DNA of 17,400 bases from SFTJ01 sp051871515 (GCA_051871515.1 JBJECY010000024.1:1-17400), one strand, 5' to 3'; shown: positions 1-8,346, numbered from the stretch's first letter. The notes: a model not told the origin generated them from the sequence alone. Program-made: numbers and translations.

Positions 1-176
1 GAGTTCTTCAAATTTATTCGCTAATTTTGCACTTGCAGGTAGAATCTGCGCACAACTGCCACACCAGTATTGCTTTTCAAGAAACACTTCTGTGTGTCAG
101 TAATGGCTTACTTGGAGTCACCGCCAACCACTTGCATTTTTCACCGTTTTGCCAACCGCAAGCAATGCTCTTTTCA
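1..176. other. Window edge; no supported gene
   Basis: This stretch lies downstream of the minus-strand calpain-like gene. I see no convincing coding region and no clear hairpin terminator for that gene. A plus-strand TAATTTTG at 22-29 fits the Bacteroidetes -7 form TAnnTTTG, but a -33 element would fall at or beyond the window edge. The short plus-strand open frames that follow show no recognisable protein and run into the antisense of the calpain-like gene. Confidence 0.4.
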
Positions 177-2489
177 TCACTTATACATAGGCGACGGCTT
201 CACTGTCTTGCAATTTGTCATCTGCAACAAGCTGCGTGAAACGCCCAGTTCAGCAGCTCCTGTTGACCATGCTGGTGGCACATAAGCGCCCCTGTTAGAC
301 TTCAAATAAGGCTTGGCAGCACCCGGATATATCAACCTGAAATCTATTGTTGAGCACACCAAGCGCGTGTCAGGGATATCAAGCACACCATCAACCGACT
401 CAATTCCCCAAGGATTGCGCATACTAAATAAGTAGCCTTCGCTCTCATGGGCGGTCTTCATTAATGTAAAAGCATGTGCATAAACCGTGTACAACGACCC
501 ACACTTCAAATTTGATTTGGTGAATCCTCCTATACTAATCATTCCCTCGTCAACCGACCAATCGGCTACCAGTTTCAACTCTCCATTCCATAAATAATTA
601 GGAGAATAAGCAAAACTCCTTCCGTCGCCAGTTATCACTGGTGCAGCAGATTCCGCAGGAATACCATATAACTGGTTAACCTGATACACTGTTTCATATT
701 TCATAATAGCCTTCTCAAGCACAGTTGACCACGTCACCTCGTTGTTCTTTCCTGTCACTTGAGCAAAACTTCCACTATTGCTACACAAGAACGTAGATTT
801 AACACACACGTACACACTCTTTCCATCCGGGTCAAACAGGCGCACTGTGTACGTTCCATCACCATTATCCTTTATTATTTCCTTAATGTAGTCAGGATAA
901 AGATATGCCACAGAAGCCATCACCGCGCAAAGCGAGCAATCACCAATGGCATGCTGATTGATATCGGCTGGCTCAGGTGAACCAAATGGATATAAATTCA
1001 CTGGGTATTCTTTCCAAATGGTTAGTGTTGGCGAATTTGCATTTGCGTTTGCAAGGGTATAGTCAGGCTCATTCTCAGGGTCAAGCAGCCATGCAATGTC
1101 TTCATCGGTGGTTTTGTGCGCACCCACAAAATGGCGTCCCATTGGTGTGATATCTGAGTCTGTTATCGATTGTTTAATAGCAAGAATGTCATTGATATTG
1201 TCCATCTCAGAGTGAGCCGGGTCAGGAATCTCACTTTCGTCAATTATTATTTCGGGCAGTGAATCATAGCTGGCTGCTTTTGCATCTTCTTTTGAAGTGA
1301 ACCAGTAGCGCATCGGTCCTGTTGAGTCGCCCTCCTGAAACACAAGCATTTTTTCAGTTAGGTAACGTATGCGGAACCTCTTTTCAACACCCGTTCTTCT
1401 TATAATAAACGATTGATAATCATCAGCATATTCAAGTTGATACTCTCCATTGCTGCCAGATTCTTGTTGGCCGCCCCATGTCATCACTCCTACACCAAAG
1501 GTGATAAACTCACTACCATCAAAATGAATAGCATTTGAACCATATACCCACCATCCCAGATGCCATGTGCCAGTTAGTTTTGCCGACTTGCTGTTCTGCC
1601 TGATGACAACACTCTCTGAGATACCGTTTTCTTCGTTGACAAACACAATCTCAGCCTCTCTTATTACCTCCTCAGTGTTTTCACTAACCACAAAATAGTG
1701 AGTGTAGCTCGACATTGAGCGAGTGGTGCTCTCTGTAATCCAGTCCAAATCGGGCATTATCATCTCATACGAGACATTACTTTGCAGTTCAACCTTCACG
1801 GTCGCTCCTTTACTTCCTACTTCAATTAAATCCTCAGTCAGTACAATTGCAGGCTCACCGCCTTGCTGATATATGAACACATCTTCATGTTTATCTCCGC
1901 TGGCAATTCTCACCACTCCTATTCGCTTCTCAAGGCCATCATTTTTAGCTATTTGCAGCACCACATTATGTGTGCTAATAGACTTTGTTGACGCCACCGA
2001 AATCCAGCTTTCACATGCCTCGTCAATTATCACATCGAATGACACGTTTGTCTTAACTTCAATTGTTGAAGCACCGCCTTCAGCACCGACCTCAATTTTA
2101 TTAGAGGTTACTATCAGGGCGGTCAATTGTTTTTGTGTTATGGTGATTGTCTTGCTTTCTTTGTTAGTCCTTACTGTGATTGAGCCGTTACGCTGGTCAT
2201 ACATGGTGTTTTGCTCAATACTGACTTTAATTGTAGCGTTGCCTGCTGCTCCCTTTGTTGAAAGCACTTTTATCCAGCTGACGTTGCTCGTTGCTATCCA
2301 TGAATCTGACGCCGAGAACGAGAACGAAAATTCATTTTCATTACAGTCAACAGTGAAATCTACCGTTGAAATGTAAATCTCTGAAGATAATTTCTCTGCA
2401 CGCTTCAAATCGTCATTATCATCTGAGCACGAAGTGATGCCCATTGCCAATGACATGACAATGATTAGCGCCGCACTTGATTGACGCAT
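177..2489 (-). CDS. Lipoprotein: three BACON-like domains, lipocalin-like domain, C-terminal calpain-family (C2) cysteine protease
   Basis: Predicted surface or periplasmic lipoprotein protease of 770 residues. The chosen ATG at 2489 gives a classic lipoprotein signal ending ITSC (Cys21). The frame stays open to ATGs at 2534 and 2573, which would add 15 or 28 residues before the signal. Three consecutive beta-rich repeats of about 90 residues (about 35-118, 119-208, 209-300) look like BACON domains: each has a W-I-x-V/E core and two end in ITQKQ- or YQQG-like strands. A region starting LTGTWHLGWW (about 303-405) looks lipocalin-like. The C-terminal part matches the calpain fold: IGDC with Cys518, AHAF with His672 and RNPWG with Asn692. 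The Cys-His and His-Asn spacings (154 and 20) are close to those of calpains. Family knowledge: C2 peptidases are thiol endopeptidases, and Porphyromonas Tpr is a bacterial example. It lies downstream of the GH2 gene on the same strand, so co-transcription is possible. Substrate unknown. Confidence 0.85.
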   Translation of the reverse strand: MRQSSAALIIVMSLAMGITSCSDDNDDLKRAEKLSSEIYISTVDFTVDCNENEFSFSFSASDSWIATSNVSWIKVLSTKGAAGNATIKVSIEQNTMYDQRNGSITVRTNKESKTITITQKQLTALIVTSNKIEVGAEGGASTIEVKTNVSFDVIIDEACESWISVASTKSISTHNVVLQIAKNDGLEKRIGVVRIASGDKHEDVFIYQQGGEPAIVLTEDLIEVGSKGATVKVELQSNVSYEMIMPDLDWITESTTRSMSSYTHYFVVSENTEEVIREAEIVFVNEENGISESVVIRQNSKSAKLTGTWHLGWWVYGSNAIHFDGSEFITFGVGVMTWGGQQESGSNGEYQLEYADDYQSFIIRRTGVEKRFRIRYLTEKMLVFQEGDSTGPMRYWFTSKEDAKAASYDSLPEIIIDESEIPDPAHSEMDNINDILAIKQSITDSDITPMGRHFVGAHKTTDEDIAWLLDPENEPDYTLANANANSPTLTIWKEYPVNLYPFGSPEPADINQHAIGDCSLCAVMASVAYLYPDYIKEIIKDNGDGTYTVRLFDPDGKSVYVCVKSTFLCSNSGSFAQVTGKNNEVTWSTVLEKAIMKYETVYQVNQLYGIPAESAAPVITGDGRSFAYSPNYLWNGELKLVADWSVDEGMISIGGFTKSNLKCGSLYTVYAHAFTLMKTAHESEGYLFSMRNPWGIESVDGVLDIPDTRLVCSTIDFRLIYPGAAKPYLKSNRGAYVPPAWSTGAAELGVSRSLLQMTNCKTVKPSPMYK

Positions 2490-2615
2490 CACTTTATTAG
2501 CATAACAACACAACAAGCCCTTAACGGCACGCATCACTGTATTCTTTTCTGTGTTAACTTCCAATTCAATCATAAATGGTATTTAGTTTCTTGTAACAGA
2601 GTCTATTTTAGGCTA

Positions 2616-2623
2616 CTAAGTTA
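2616..2623 (-). promoter_or_regulatory. Possible -7 element for the calpain-like gene
   Basis: Read on the minus strand this is TAACTTAG, one base off the Bacteroidetes -7 consensus TAnnTTTG. No TTTG lies at the expected -33 distance. It would start a transcript about 35 nt before the ATG at 2573, which would keep the longer N-terminal forms of the protein possible. Confidence 0.2.
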
Positions 2624-2659
2624 GTGCTTTTTCGGGGAATGAGTATAGTTTTCTTTACA

Positions 2660-5600
2660 TTATTTCCCGGCAAACGGCTGCAAGCGGAATTTATAAGTAT
2701 GTTCTCCGGCAGGAATCATATAACGCTCACGCGGGCCGGGGCCGCAGCTGGCGTTCCCAAGTCCGCACTGACGGCAGTCAAGGTTAAGCACCACCTCGCT
2801 GCGCTCAATCGACGGCAGGTTATGGTCGTAGAGCACTCGCCACAGGTCGCGGTCGGTGTAATGCAGTGCCGAGAAATCGAGCATACCGTCGGCAATGATT
2901 TTCAGCCCCTCGCCACGGTTGTTGACAAATGTTATCCAACGCACGTCGGTGCGCTCGCCCATCGTCTGGCTTCGGGCATAGTGTTCGCGCATATCGGCAA
3001 CCGTTGAGCCATATATGCCCACGTATGCCGCATTCTTGCGGTCTTGATAGTTCTCTATTGGACCTCGGCCGTACCAAGTGACCTTCTCCAGGCTCGGCGA
3101 CAGGCAGCATTGCAGCGCCAAGCGCGGCACTTGATTGAGCGTGGTGGTAACAAAGGTGGTTGCCACATCAATCACGCCGTCGGCATAAACGGTATAGGTG
3201 GTTGTCTGCTCCACCCTGTTGTCATCGCCTATGTTGTGCTGAAATTTAGTGGTCACCGTGAGTGTGTCGGCTGCGTCACTCAAGCTGTGGGTCATCTCTT
3301 TAAGCACACTCTGCGTATGCTGCCACTCGCGACGGTCGTTTGAGATTGAACGGTACCAGTTGAATTGCGGTCCGTTCATGCCATAAATCATCTCGGAGTT
3401 GCCATAACACAGGCTTGACATGGTGCCCTCAACAAGGTCAAAAGCCACCTTCACATCACCGGCTGCCACACACAGGCGGCGATTCATCTCGCTATGCACG
3501 GCAATAGGCTTGGCAGTTGCCGCCACATGCTGCGCCAACGAGTTGCGCCAGTTGTTCAGCGACAATTGCTCGCTTGCCACGATATGGCCCTTCTTAGCCC
3601 AGATGCAGTCCTCTCCAAGCTCCACGCTCAGATTTAGGAAATATTCTCCCCCTGCGGCATCAATCTGCGGCAAGGGCAACGCCACCGTGCAATGCTCGGT
3701 TGGCTCACACTGCGGCAACGCCACCGTACCGGTTGCCACCACCTCGCCATCGCGCAACACACTATAACTTAAATTCATGCCTTGCAGATTGATGGCAGCA
3801 TAACGGTTATGCACATCCACCGTCTTGCCGTCGTCGCCAAGAGTGAGGGTGACATACTGATACACTTTCTTCACTTCAAGCAGTTTGGGCGTGATGCGGC
3901 GGTCGGCAGTGACTATGCCGTTGCAGCAAAAATCCTGGTCGTTGGGCGTGTCGCCAAAGCTGCCGCCATAGTAATAATGGTCGCTGGGTTCGCCGGGCTT
4001 ATTCAGGCTCTGGTCCACCCAATCCCAAATGCAACCGCCAATCATGCGGCGGCTGTGATTCTCAATATAATCCCAATACTCATCGAGGTTGCCAATGGCA
4101 TTACCCATGGCGTGGGCATATTCGCACATGATATACGGCTTATTGTTGCCGTTTTGGTCAATGCGTTTCATTCCCTCAATCGAGGGATACATATTTGAGT
4201 CGATATCTGCCACATCGTTCTGACCCTCGTAATGAATGGGGCGCGAGTCGCGAGCGCGCACGGCATCGCACTCAGCCACAATGTTGCAACCGCGGTTGCT
4301 CTCGTTGCCGAGCGACCATATTATCACCGAAGCATGGTTCTTGTCGCGCTCCACCAAGCTCACCGCACGGTCAACAAAAGCCGCCGTCCAATCGGGGTTG
4401 TCGGTGATGCTATGGTTGCCGTGACATTCCTGATTCGCCTCGTCAATCGCATACACTCCGTAATAGTCATAGAGCGCATAAGAACGTGCATCGTTGGGAT
4501 AATGCGAAGTGCGCACGGTGTTTATGTTGTTTTGCTTAAACATCAGCACATCTTGCTCAATGCTCTCAACCGACACCGCTTTGCCGAGTTTGGGATGCGT
4601 CTCATGCCTGTTGACGCCTTTAAGCAACGTGAGACGGCCGTTTATGTATAGTTTATTGTTGCGTATTGCCACCTCACGGAAGCCGTGTTTCACCATCGTA
4701 GCTTCGGCGATTTGTCCTTTTGCGTCAATCAATTCAAGCATCACCGTGTAAAGATTGGGCGACTCAGCCGACCACATCCGCGGATTGCTGACCTTGATGC
4801 TCAATGCCGTTTTGGCGGCAGCGGCGGCAACGGCCGTGCCCACAACATCGCCAGCACCGTTGAGCAACGTGGCGCGCACCTTGCCGGAACCTCTCGGGGA
4901 AGCACCTGCCACATTCACATCCACGCCAAGCGTGGCGCTGCCATAGCCCTCGGCAAATTGGCTCGTTACTGCCACATCGGCAATATGCACTTTGGGGGTG
5001 GCCACCAGATACACGTTACGATAGATGCCGCTCAACCTGAACATATCCTGGTCCTCGAGATACGACCCGTCGCACCATCTGTAAACCTCCACGGCAACAG
5101 TGTTTTCTCCGCCACGCACATATCGCGTGATGTTGAAACGCGCATCGCCGGTGCTATTCTGGCTATATCCCACCTTGCGACCGTTCACCCACACATAAAA
5201 GGCACTGTAAACGCCATCAAAATGCAGATATACCTCTTTGCCCTTCCACTCGGCAGGCAAAGTGAAGCTGCGTCGGTAGCTGCCCACGGCATTAGGTTCG
5301 GCGTCAACCGTGTAATGCAGCTGCGGCTGAACAAATGGCGGATTGTTGCGGAACGGATAAGTGATATTAGTGTATATGGGCGTGCCGTAACCCAGCATCT
5401 CCCAGTTTGACGGCACAGGCACCTCATCCCACTTAGTGTCGTCGTAGCCACGTTTATAAAACTCTTTGGGGCGCTCCTCGGGGCTTGGGCTCCAACAGAA
5501 ACGCCACATGCCGTTGAGCCACATCACACGGCTTGACGCGGCATTGAGCCACGGCTTCTCAAAAGCCGCATCGGCACGCATCTCAGCCACATTGGCATAA

Positions 5601-6202
5601 GGCATAAACGTGCTGCTATAAGGCTCTTTGTTGAGCGCAAACATCTTGGGATTCTCCCAATCGTAGTTGCTGCTGCGGCGCACATCGTGCTTGCTCACCT
5701 TGGCTGTGCTGCGGGCTATGGTCCAACGCTCTCGGTGAGTGTCGGCGGCACGCAACTGATAAACCAGCTCGCCTGGCTGAGCGGCATCGCGATAAGCCAG
5801 ACGCATGCCACTTGCCACGCTGGTAATCACCCACGACCCATCGGCTTGACGCACAACGTGCCATTGCTGATTGGCATTACTCGGGTCGTGGCTATACTGT
5901 ATCACCGGCTGCTCTCGCTCTCCGCTGGCATTGTCGAGCGCCTGACCCGAATCAATATTTATGATATTATAAACGTCGCCATTGATGTGCACAAACTGCC
6001 ATGCCTGCGTCGCACGCCCGGGCACACACTCCGCCAAGAAAATCTGAGTCTCGGCATTGATGCTGCCCATATTGTCGAGCACAAGTGAATTGTTGCTGCC
6101 AATGGTGTAAACCGCATCGGCATCAAACTGCTGCGACACAGCACCTTGCGCCGCAAACGCGCACACGGCACACACAAAATATTTCAACACGTTTAGTTTC
6201 AT
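2660..6202 (-). CDS. Secreted GH2 beta-galactosidase (LacZ type) with N-terminal ricin-B-like lectin domain
   Basis: Predicted exo-beta-galactosidase of 1180 residues, exported by a type I signal peptide (MKLNVLKYFVCAVCAFAAQG). Residues about 26-160 form a ricin-B-like domain with three QxW-type repeats (QAWQF, QQWHV, ERWTI). LacZ-type modules follow: sugar-binding jelly roll (about 215-400), Ig-like domain (to about 505), TIM barrel (about 505-800), a second Ig-like domain, and the Bgal small-chain domain (about 910-1178) with WYGRGPIENYQDR. The acid/base is Glu634 in LGNES and the nucleophile is Glu694 in MCEYAHAMGN. Both match GH2 signatures, as do RTSHYPND and WDWVDQ. An in-frame ATG at 6316 would add 38 residues, but it lies upstream of the best promoter, so 6202 is the better start. 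It is transcribed away from the sigma/SusCD operon. Activity on beta-galactosides is the likeliest assignment, but specificity inside GH2 varies. Confidence 0.92.
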   Translation of the reverse strand: MKLNVLKYFVCAVCAFAAQGAVSQQFDADAVYTIGSNNSLVLDNMGSINAETQIFLAECVPGRATQAWQFVHINGDVYNIINIDSGQALDNASGEREQPVIQYSHDPSNANQQWHVVRQADGSWVITSVASGMRLAYRDAAQPGELVYQLRAADTHRERWTIARSTAKVSKHDVRRSSNYDWENPKMFALNKEPYSSTFMPYANVAEMRADAAFEKPWLNAASSRVMWLNGMWRFCWSPSPEERPKEFYKRGYDDTKWDEVPVPSNWEMLGYGTPIYTNITYPFRNNPPFVQPQLHYTVDAEPNAVGSYRRSFTLPAEWKGKEVYLHFDGVYSAFYVWVNGRKVGYSQNSTGDARFNITRYVRGGENTVAVEVYRWCDGSYLEDQDMFRLSGIYRNVYLVATPKVHIADVAVTSQFAEGYGSATLGVDVNVAGASPRGSGKVRATLLNGAGDVVGTAVAAAAAKTALSIKVSNPRMWSAESPNLYTVMLELIDAKGQIAEATMVKHGFREVAIRNNKLYINGRLTLLKGVNRHETHPKLGKAVSVESIEQDVLMFKQNNINTVRTSHYPNDARSYALYDYYGVYAIDEANQECHGNHSITDNPDWTAAFVDRAVSLVERDKNHASVIIWSLGNESNRGCNIVAECDAVRARDSRPIHYEGQNDVADIDSNMYPSIEGMKRIDQNGNNKPYIMCEYAHAMGNAIGNLDEYWDYIENHSRRMIGGCIWDWVDQSLNKPGEPSDHYYYGGSFGDTPNDQDFCCNGIVTADRRITPKLLEVKKVYQYVTLTLGDDGKTVDVHNRYAAINLQGMNLSYSVLRDGEVVATGTVALPQCEPTEHCTVALPLPQIDAAGGEYFLNLSVELGEDCIWAKKGHIVASEQLSLNNWRNSLAQHVAATAKPIAVHSEMNRRLCVAAGDVKVAFDLVEGTMSSLCYGNSEMIYGMNGPQFNWYRSISNDRREWQHTQSVLKEMTHSLSDAADTLTVTTKFQHNIGDDNRVEQTTTYTVYADGVIDVATTFVTTTLNQVPRLALQCCLSPSLEKVTWYGRGPIENYQDRKNAAYVGIYGSTVADMREHYARSQTMGERTDVRWITFVNNRGEGLKIIADGMLDFSALHYTDRDLWRVLYDHNLPSIERSEVVLNLDCRQCGLGNASCGPGPRERYMIPAGEHTYKFRLQPFAGK

Positions 6203-6278
6203 AATTCGGCTTATTAATGGTGAACAAATTCGGTTTGGCACAAGCAGCAACTTAGCTCCCACTTGCCGCCCGCCACCA

Positions 6279-6310
6279 CAAAAATAACCAAAATTCCCCG
6301 TCAAACCAAA
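6279..6310 (-). promoter_or_regulatory. Bacteroidetes sigma-A promoter of the GH2 gene
   Basis: On the minus strand, TTTG (6310-6307) is followed after exactly 20 nt by TATTTTTG (6286-6279). This matches the Bacteroidetes housekeeping consensus TTTG-N19-21-TAnnTTTG with no mismatch. Transcription would start near 6272, giving a leader of about 70 nt before the ATG at 6202 and excluding the upstream in-frame ATG at 6316. It implies that GH2 is read by the main sigma factor rather than only by the ECF sigma encoded next door. Confidence 0.6.
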
Positions 6311-6381
6311 ATTCATGCTCTCACCGCAAACCTCCCCCAGCCTGCGCGCCCTCTATCCGCTCCAACGGAGAACAATTACCC

Positions 6382-6398
6382 GGCATTACAACAATGCC
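6382..6398. repeat. Short inverted repeat, possible operator or hairpin
   Basis: GGCATT and AATGCC form a perfect 6-bp stem around the 5-nt loop ACAAC. It lies upstream of both candidate promoters and overlaps no gene. It could be a regulator site for the divergent region or a chance repeat. Confidence 0.25.
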
Positions 6399-6497
6399 CG
6401 ATAAACGCCCCGGGATTAACCATAATTGAAATTATTAAGCCCCCAAGAACATAATTCTCAGTTTTTATTACTAACTTCGCAAATAGGTTGAGGAGTT

Positions 6498-6528
6498 CTT
6501 GATACTATAATCAATTCGGTTATATTTC
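6498..6528 (+). promoter_or_regulatory. Candidate promoter of the sigma factor operon
   Basis: CTTG (6498-6501), 19 nt, then TATATTTC (6521-6528) is one mismatch per box from the Bacteroidetes TTTG / TAnnTTTG pattern. The leader would be about 95 nt. A second candidate -7, TAACTTCG at 6472-6479, lacks a TTTG partner. Either may be real, or the operon may be read by its own ECF sigma factor from a site I cannot recognise. Confidence 0.3.
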
Positions 6529-6628
6529 ACAGGCACCTATTTGCCAAAAGATTTTGCAAAACATCCGGGCCATGTTGCATATAGCAGAAAGAATAATCAC
6601 CATTGTTCTATAACAAAGTCATAAACCT

Positions 6629-7207
6629 ATGAGAATCAAGTCGTTCCCTGAGCAACAAGATAGTGTAAGCTTTGAAGACATCTATCTATCATATTTCTCA
6701 AAGATGAAGTGTTTTGCCAAAGAATACGTCATCTCAGAGGAAGATGCCGAGAACATTGTTCAAGATGTTTTTATGGAACTTTGGGAACGAAAAGAACTGC
6801 TCAATGTGCACATCAACCTCATCGCATATCTGTTCACCACAATAAAAAACAAATGCCTCAATCACTTGCGCCACAAACTGGTGGTGCAAGAAACAGCCAC
6901 CAAGCTTCAGGAAGAATATGCCATCTCGTTGCGCATCAACTTAAACTCTTTGGAAATGTTCGACAACAAGCTTTTCTCAGAGCACGATATTGAGGGCATC
7001 ATCAGCCGTGCATTAGACACCCTGCCGCCCAAATGCCGCGACATTCTTATCCTGAGCAAGTTTGAGGGCAAAAAGCACGTTGAGATTGCACAGCAACTCG
7101 GCATCTCGGTTAACACCGTTGGCGCTCAACTTGGCATCGCCTACAAAAAGCTTCGCAGCGAGCTTAAAGATTACCTGCCTATACTGATGTTTCTGCTCTA
7201 TCTATAA
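6629..7207 (+). CDS. ECF-type RNA polymerase sigma-70 factor
   Basis: Cytoplasmic alternative sigma factor of 192 residues, the usual length for the family. Region 2 is at about 20-60 (YFSKMKCFAKEYVISEEDAENIVQDVF, with the SEEDAENIVQDVF core that contacts RNA polymerase and the -10 DNA). Region 4 is at about 130-180 (LPPKCRDILILSKFEG, then the helix-turn-helix HVEIAQQLGISVNTV). The C-terminus is hydrophobic (PILMFLLYL), as often seen in the Bacteroidetes sigma family that pairs with FecR-type anti-sigma factors and SusC transporters. The next gene encodes such an anti-sigma factor, and an STN-bearing SusC gene follows, so this is the regulator of the locus in a trans-envelope signalling design. 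The ATG is preceded by AACCT and has no Shine-Dalgarno sequence, as is normal in this phylum. Confidence 0.92.
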   Translation: MRIKSFPEQQDSVSFEDIYLSYFSKMKCFAKEYVISEEDAENIVQDVFMELWERKELLNVHINLIAYLFTTIKNKCLNHLRHKLVVQETATKLQEEYAISLRINLNSLEMFDNKLFSEHDIEGIISRALDTLPPKCRDILILSKFEGKKHVEIAQQLGISVNTVGAQLGIAYKKLRSELKDYLPILMFLLYL

Positions 7208-7216
7208 TTTTTTCAA

Positions 7217-7246
7217 AAAAAATCATTTTTTGTTTAGTGATTTTTT
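7217..7246 (+). repeat. A/T-rich inverted repeat between sigma and anti-sigma genes
   Basis: AAAAAATCA (7217-7225) and TGATTTTTT (7238-7246) are perfectly complementary across a 12-nt loop. The stem is almost all A-T and probably weak in RNA. It could act as a partial terminator that lowers anti-sigma expression relative to sigma, or be a by-product of local A/T richness. Confidence 0.3.
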
Positions 7247-7285
7247 GCTCCTTGGGTGTCATCTTACCATAAAAGCCTAAATTTT

Positions 7286-8260
7286 ATGGACGATAGACTA
7301 ATAAAATACTTTCAAGGAGAACTCAGCCCCACCGAGCGGTTGCAGTTTTTAAGGCAAGTGGAAGCCGACGATGAGTTGAAACAACAATTCATTGAATACA
7401 AAAACATGCAAGCTATGCTGCACCTCTCCTCTCAACCTTGCAATAACGAGGAGAACAGGCAAGCCTACACGCTGTTCAACAGAATTATCAGGGCAAAAAA
7501 GATACGCCGGTTCATGCTGCAAGCCTCGAGCTATGCGGCAGCCATATTATTGGTGGTGATGTCAACCTATTGGATTACCACCCGTTATCACAATGCACAA
7601 CAAGCATTTGCCAACATTCAAAACACCCTCTATGTGCCAGCCGGGCAACGCGTGCAGCTCACTTTGCAAGACGGCACAGAAGTTTGGCTCAATGCCCAAA
7701 CCAAATTCACTTATCCTGCGGTCTTTGCCGGCAATGAACGCAGGGTGCAGGTTGAGGGCGAAGCATTTTTCAGCGTCGCAAAAAATCCACAGCAGCCGTT
7801 TATTGTATCTTCACAGGGAGTGGAGATGAAAGTGCTGGGAACAAAATTCAATGTCACCAGCTACCCCGGTGAGAATGCCATTCACACAAGTTTGCTTGAA
7901 GGCGGGCTGAAAGTTTACTTCCACAACGCCGAGAGCGACGGCATCATACTAAAACCCAACCAGCAAGTAACCATCAAAGGCAAGCAGATGGAAGTGACCC
8001 CGCTGCCTCACACCGACTATTTTCTGTGGCGAAACGGCATCTACAGTTTTGTCAACGAGCCGCTCATCGACATCCTGAAAAAACTTGAACTCTACTACGA
8101 CGTGAAAATAGTGGTTGAGGACCCATCAATCTACACTTGGGACTATACAGGAAAATTCCGCCAGCGCGACGGCATTGATGAAATTTTGCGCATGCTGCAA
8201 CACATTCACAAGTTCAGCATCACCAAAGACGAAGAAAACAACATCTACACTTTAAAATAA
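7286..8260 (+). CDS. FecR-family anti-sigma factor
   Basis: Inner-membrane anti-sigma factor of 324 residues. The N-terminal part (about 1-70, starting MDDRLIKYFQGELSPTE) is the cytoplasmic sigma-binding domain. A transmembrane helix at about 75-100 (SYAAAILLVVMSTYWI) is followed by the periplasmic FecR domain (about 117-193, with VPAGQRVQLTLQDGTEVWLNA and VEGEAFFSVA). The C-terminal domain (about 255-324) is of the DUF4974 type and is related to the STN fold. The ATG at 7286 fits the family start. A GTG at 7256 would add ten residues that do not look like the family. By family knowledge, the periplasmic part senses the STN domain of the partner SusC protein, encoded next, and holds or frees the sigma factor encoded just before it. 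Confidence 0.92.
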   Translation: MDDRLIKYFQGELSPTERLQFLRQVEADDELKQQFIEYKNMQAMLHLSSQPCNNEENRQAYTLFNRIIRAKKIRRFMLQASSYAAAILLVVMSTYWITTRYHNAQQAFANIQNTLYVPAGQRVQLTLQDGTEVWLNAQTKFTYPAVFAGNERRVQVEGEAFFSVAKNPQQPFIVSSQGVEMKVLGTKFNVTSYPGENAIHTSLLEGGLKVYFHNAESDGIILKPNQQVTIKGKQMEVTPLPHTDYFLWRNGIYSFVNEPLIDILKKLELYYDVKIVVEDPSIYTWDYTGKFRQRDGIDEILRMLQHIHKFSITKDEENNIYTLK

Positions 8261-8318
8261 ATCTATATGTTTAACCATTAAAACGAAACTGCCTATGGAG
8301 TAACCTTTTTAGCGCAAA

Positions 8319-8346
8319 AACGGCAGATGCTGCAACATCCGCCGTT
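8319..8346 (+). repeat. Hairpin in the fecR-susC intergenic region
   Basis: AACGGC, one mismatch, then GATG, a 6-nt loop CTGCAA, then CATC and GCCGTT, forming an interrupted 10-bp stem. It is not followed by a T run, so it is not an ordinary terminator. It lies about 60 nt before the SusC start, where a separate promoter, processing site or attenuator could act. A TAAATTTT at 8373-8380 just after it resembles a weak -7 element but has no TTTG partner. Confidence 0.4.

Larger units (their letters stand above)
6203..6628. other. Divergent intergenic region between the GH2 and sigma factor genes
   Basis: About 425 bases without a supported gene. It holds the GH2 promoter (6279-6310, minus strand), candidate plus-strand -7 elements at 6472-6479 (TAACTTCG) and 6521-6528 (TATATTTC), and a short perfect inverted repeat at 6382-6398. 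The stretch around 6311-6420 is richer in C and G than the A/T-rich part next to the sigma gene. No tRNA or riboswitch motif was recognised. Confidence 0.6.

Noticed and set aside
27..285. Two short plus-strand open frames after a TAATTTTG -7-like box at 22-29
   Set aside because: The proteins show no recognisable features, the frames overlap the 3' end of the calpain-like gene in antisense, and no -33 element is visible within the window. A noncoding transcript cannot be excluded.
1873..2376. Plus-strand hydrophobic open frame of 167 codons opposite the BACON repeats
   Set aside because: The hydrophobic composition is a mirror of the Thr/Ser/Val/Ile-rich beta-strand codons of the real gene.
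4800..4840. GC-rich near-repeat of GGCGGC/GGCGGCAAC units
   Set aside because: It encodes an alanine-rich turn (VAAAAAKTAL) in the Ig-like region of GH2. It is not a separate repeat element.
4685..5410. Plus-strand open frame of 241 codons inside the GH2 gene
   Set aside because: It is antisense to a well-supported catalytic gene and has no recognisable domain. Such long mirror frames are common opposite GC-richer coding sequence.
6316..6316. Upstream in-frame ATG of the GH2 gene
   Set aside because: It precedes the consensus promoter and would place 38 residues before a complete signal peptide.
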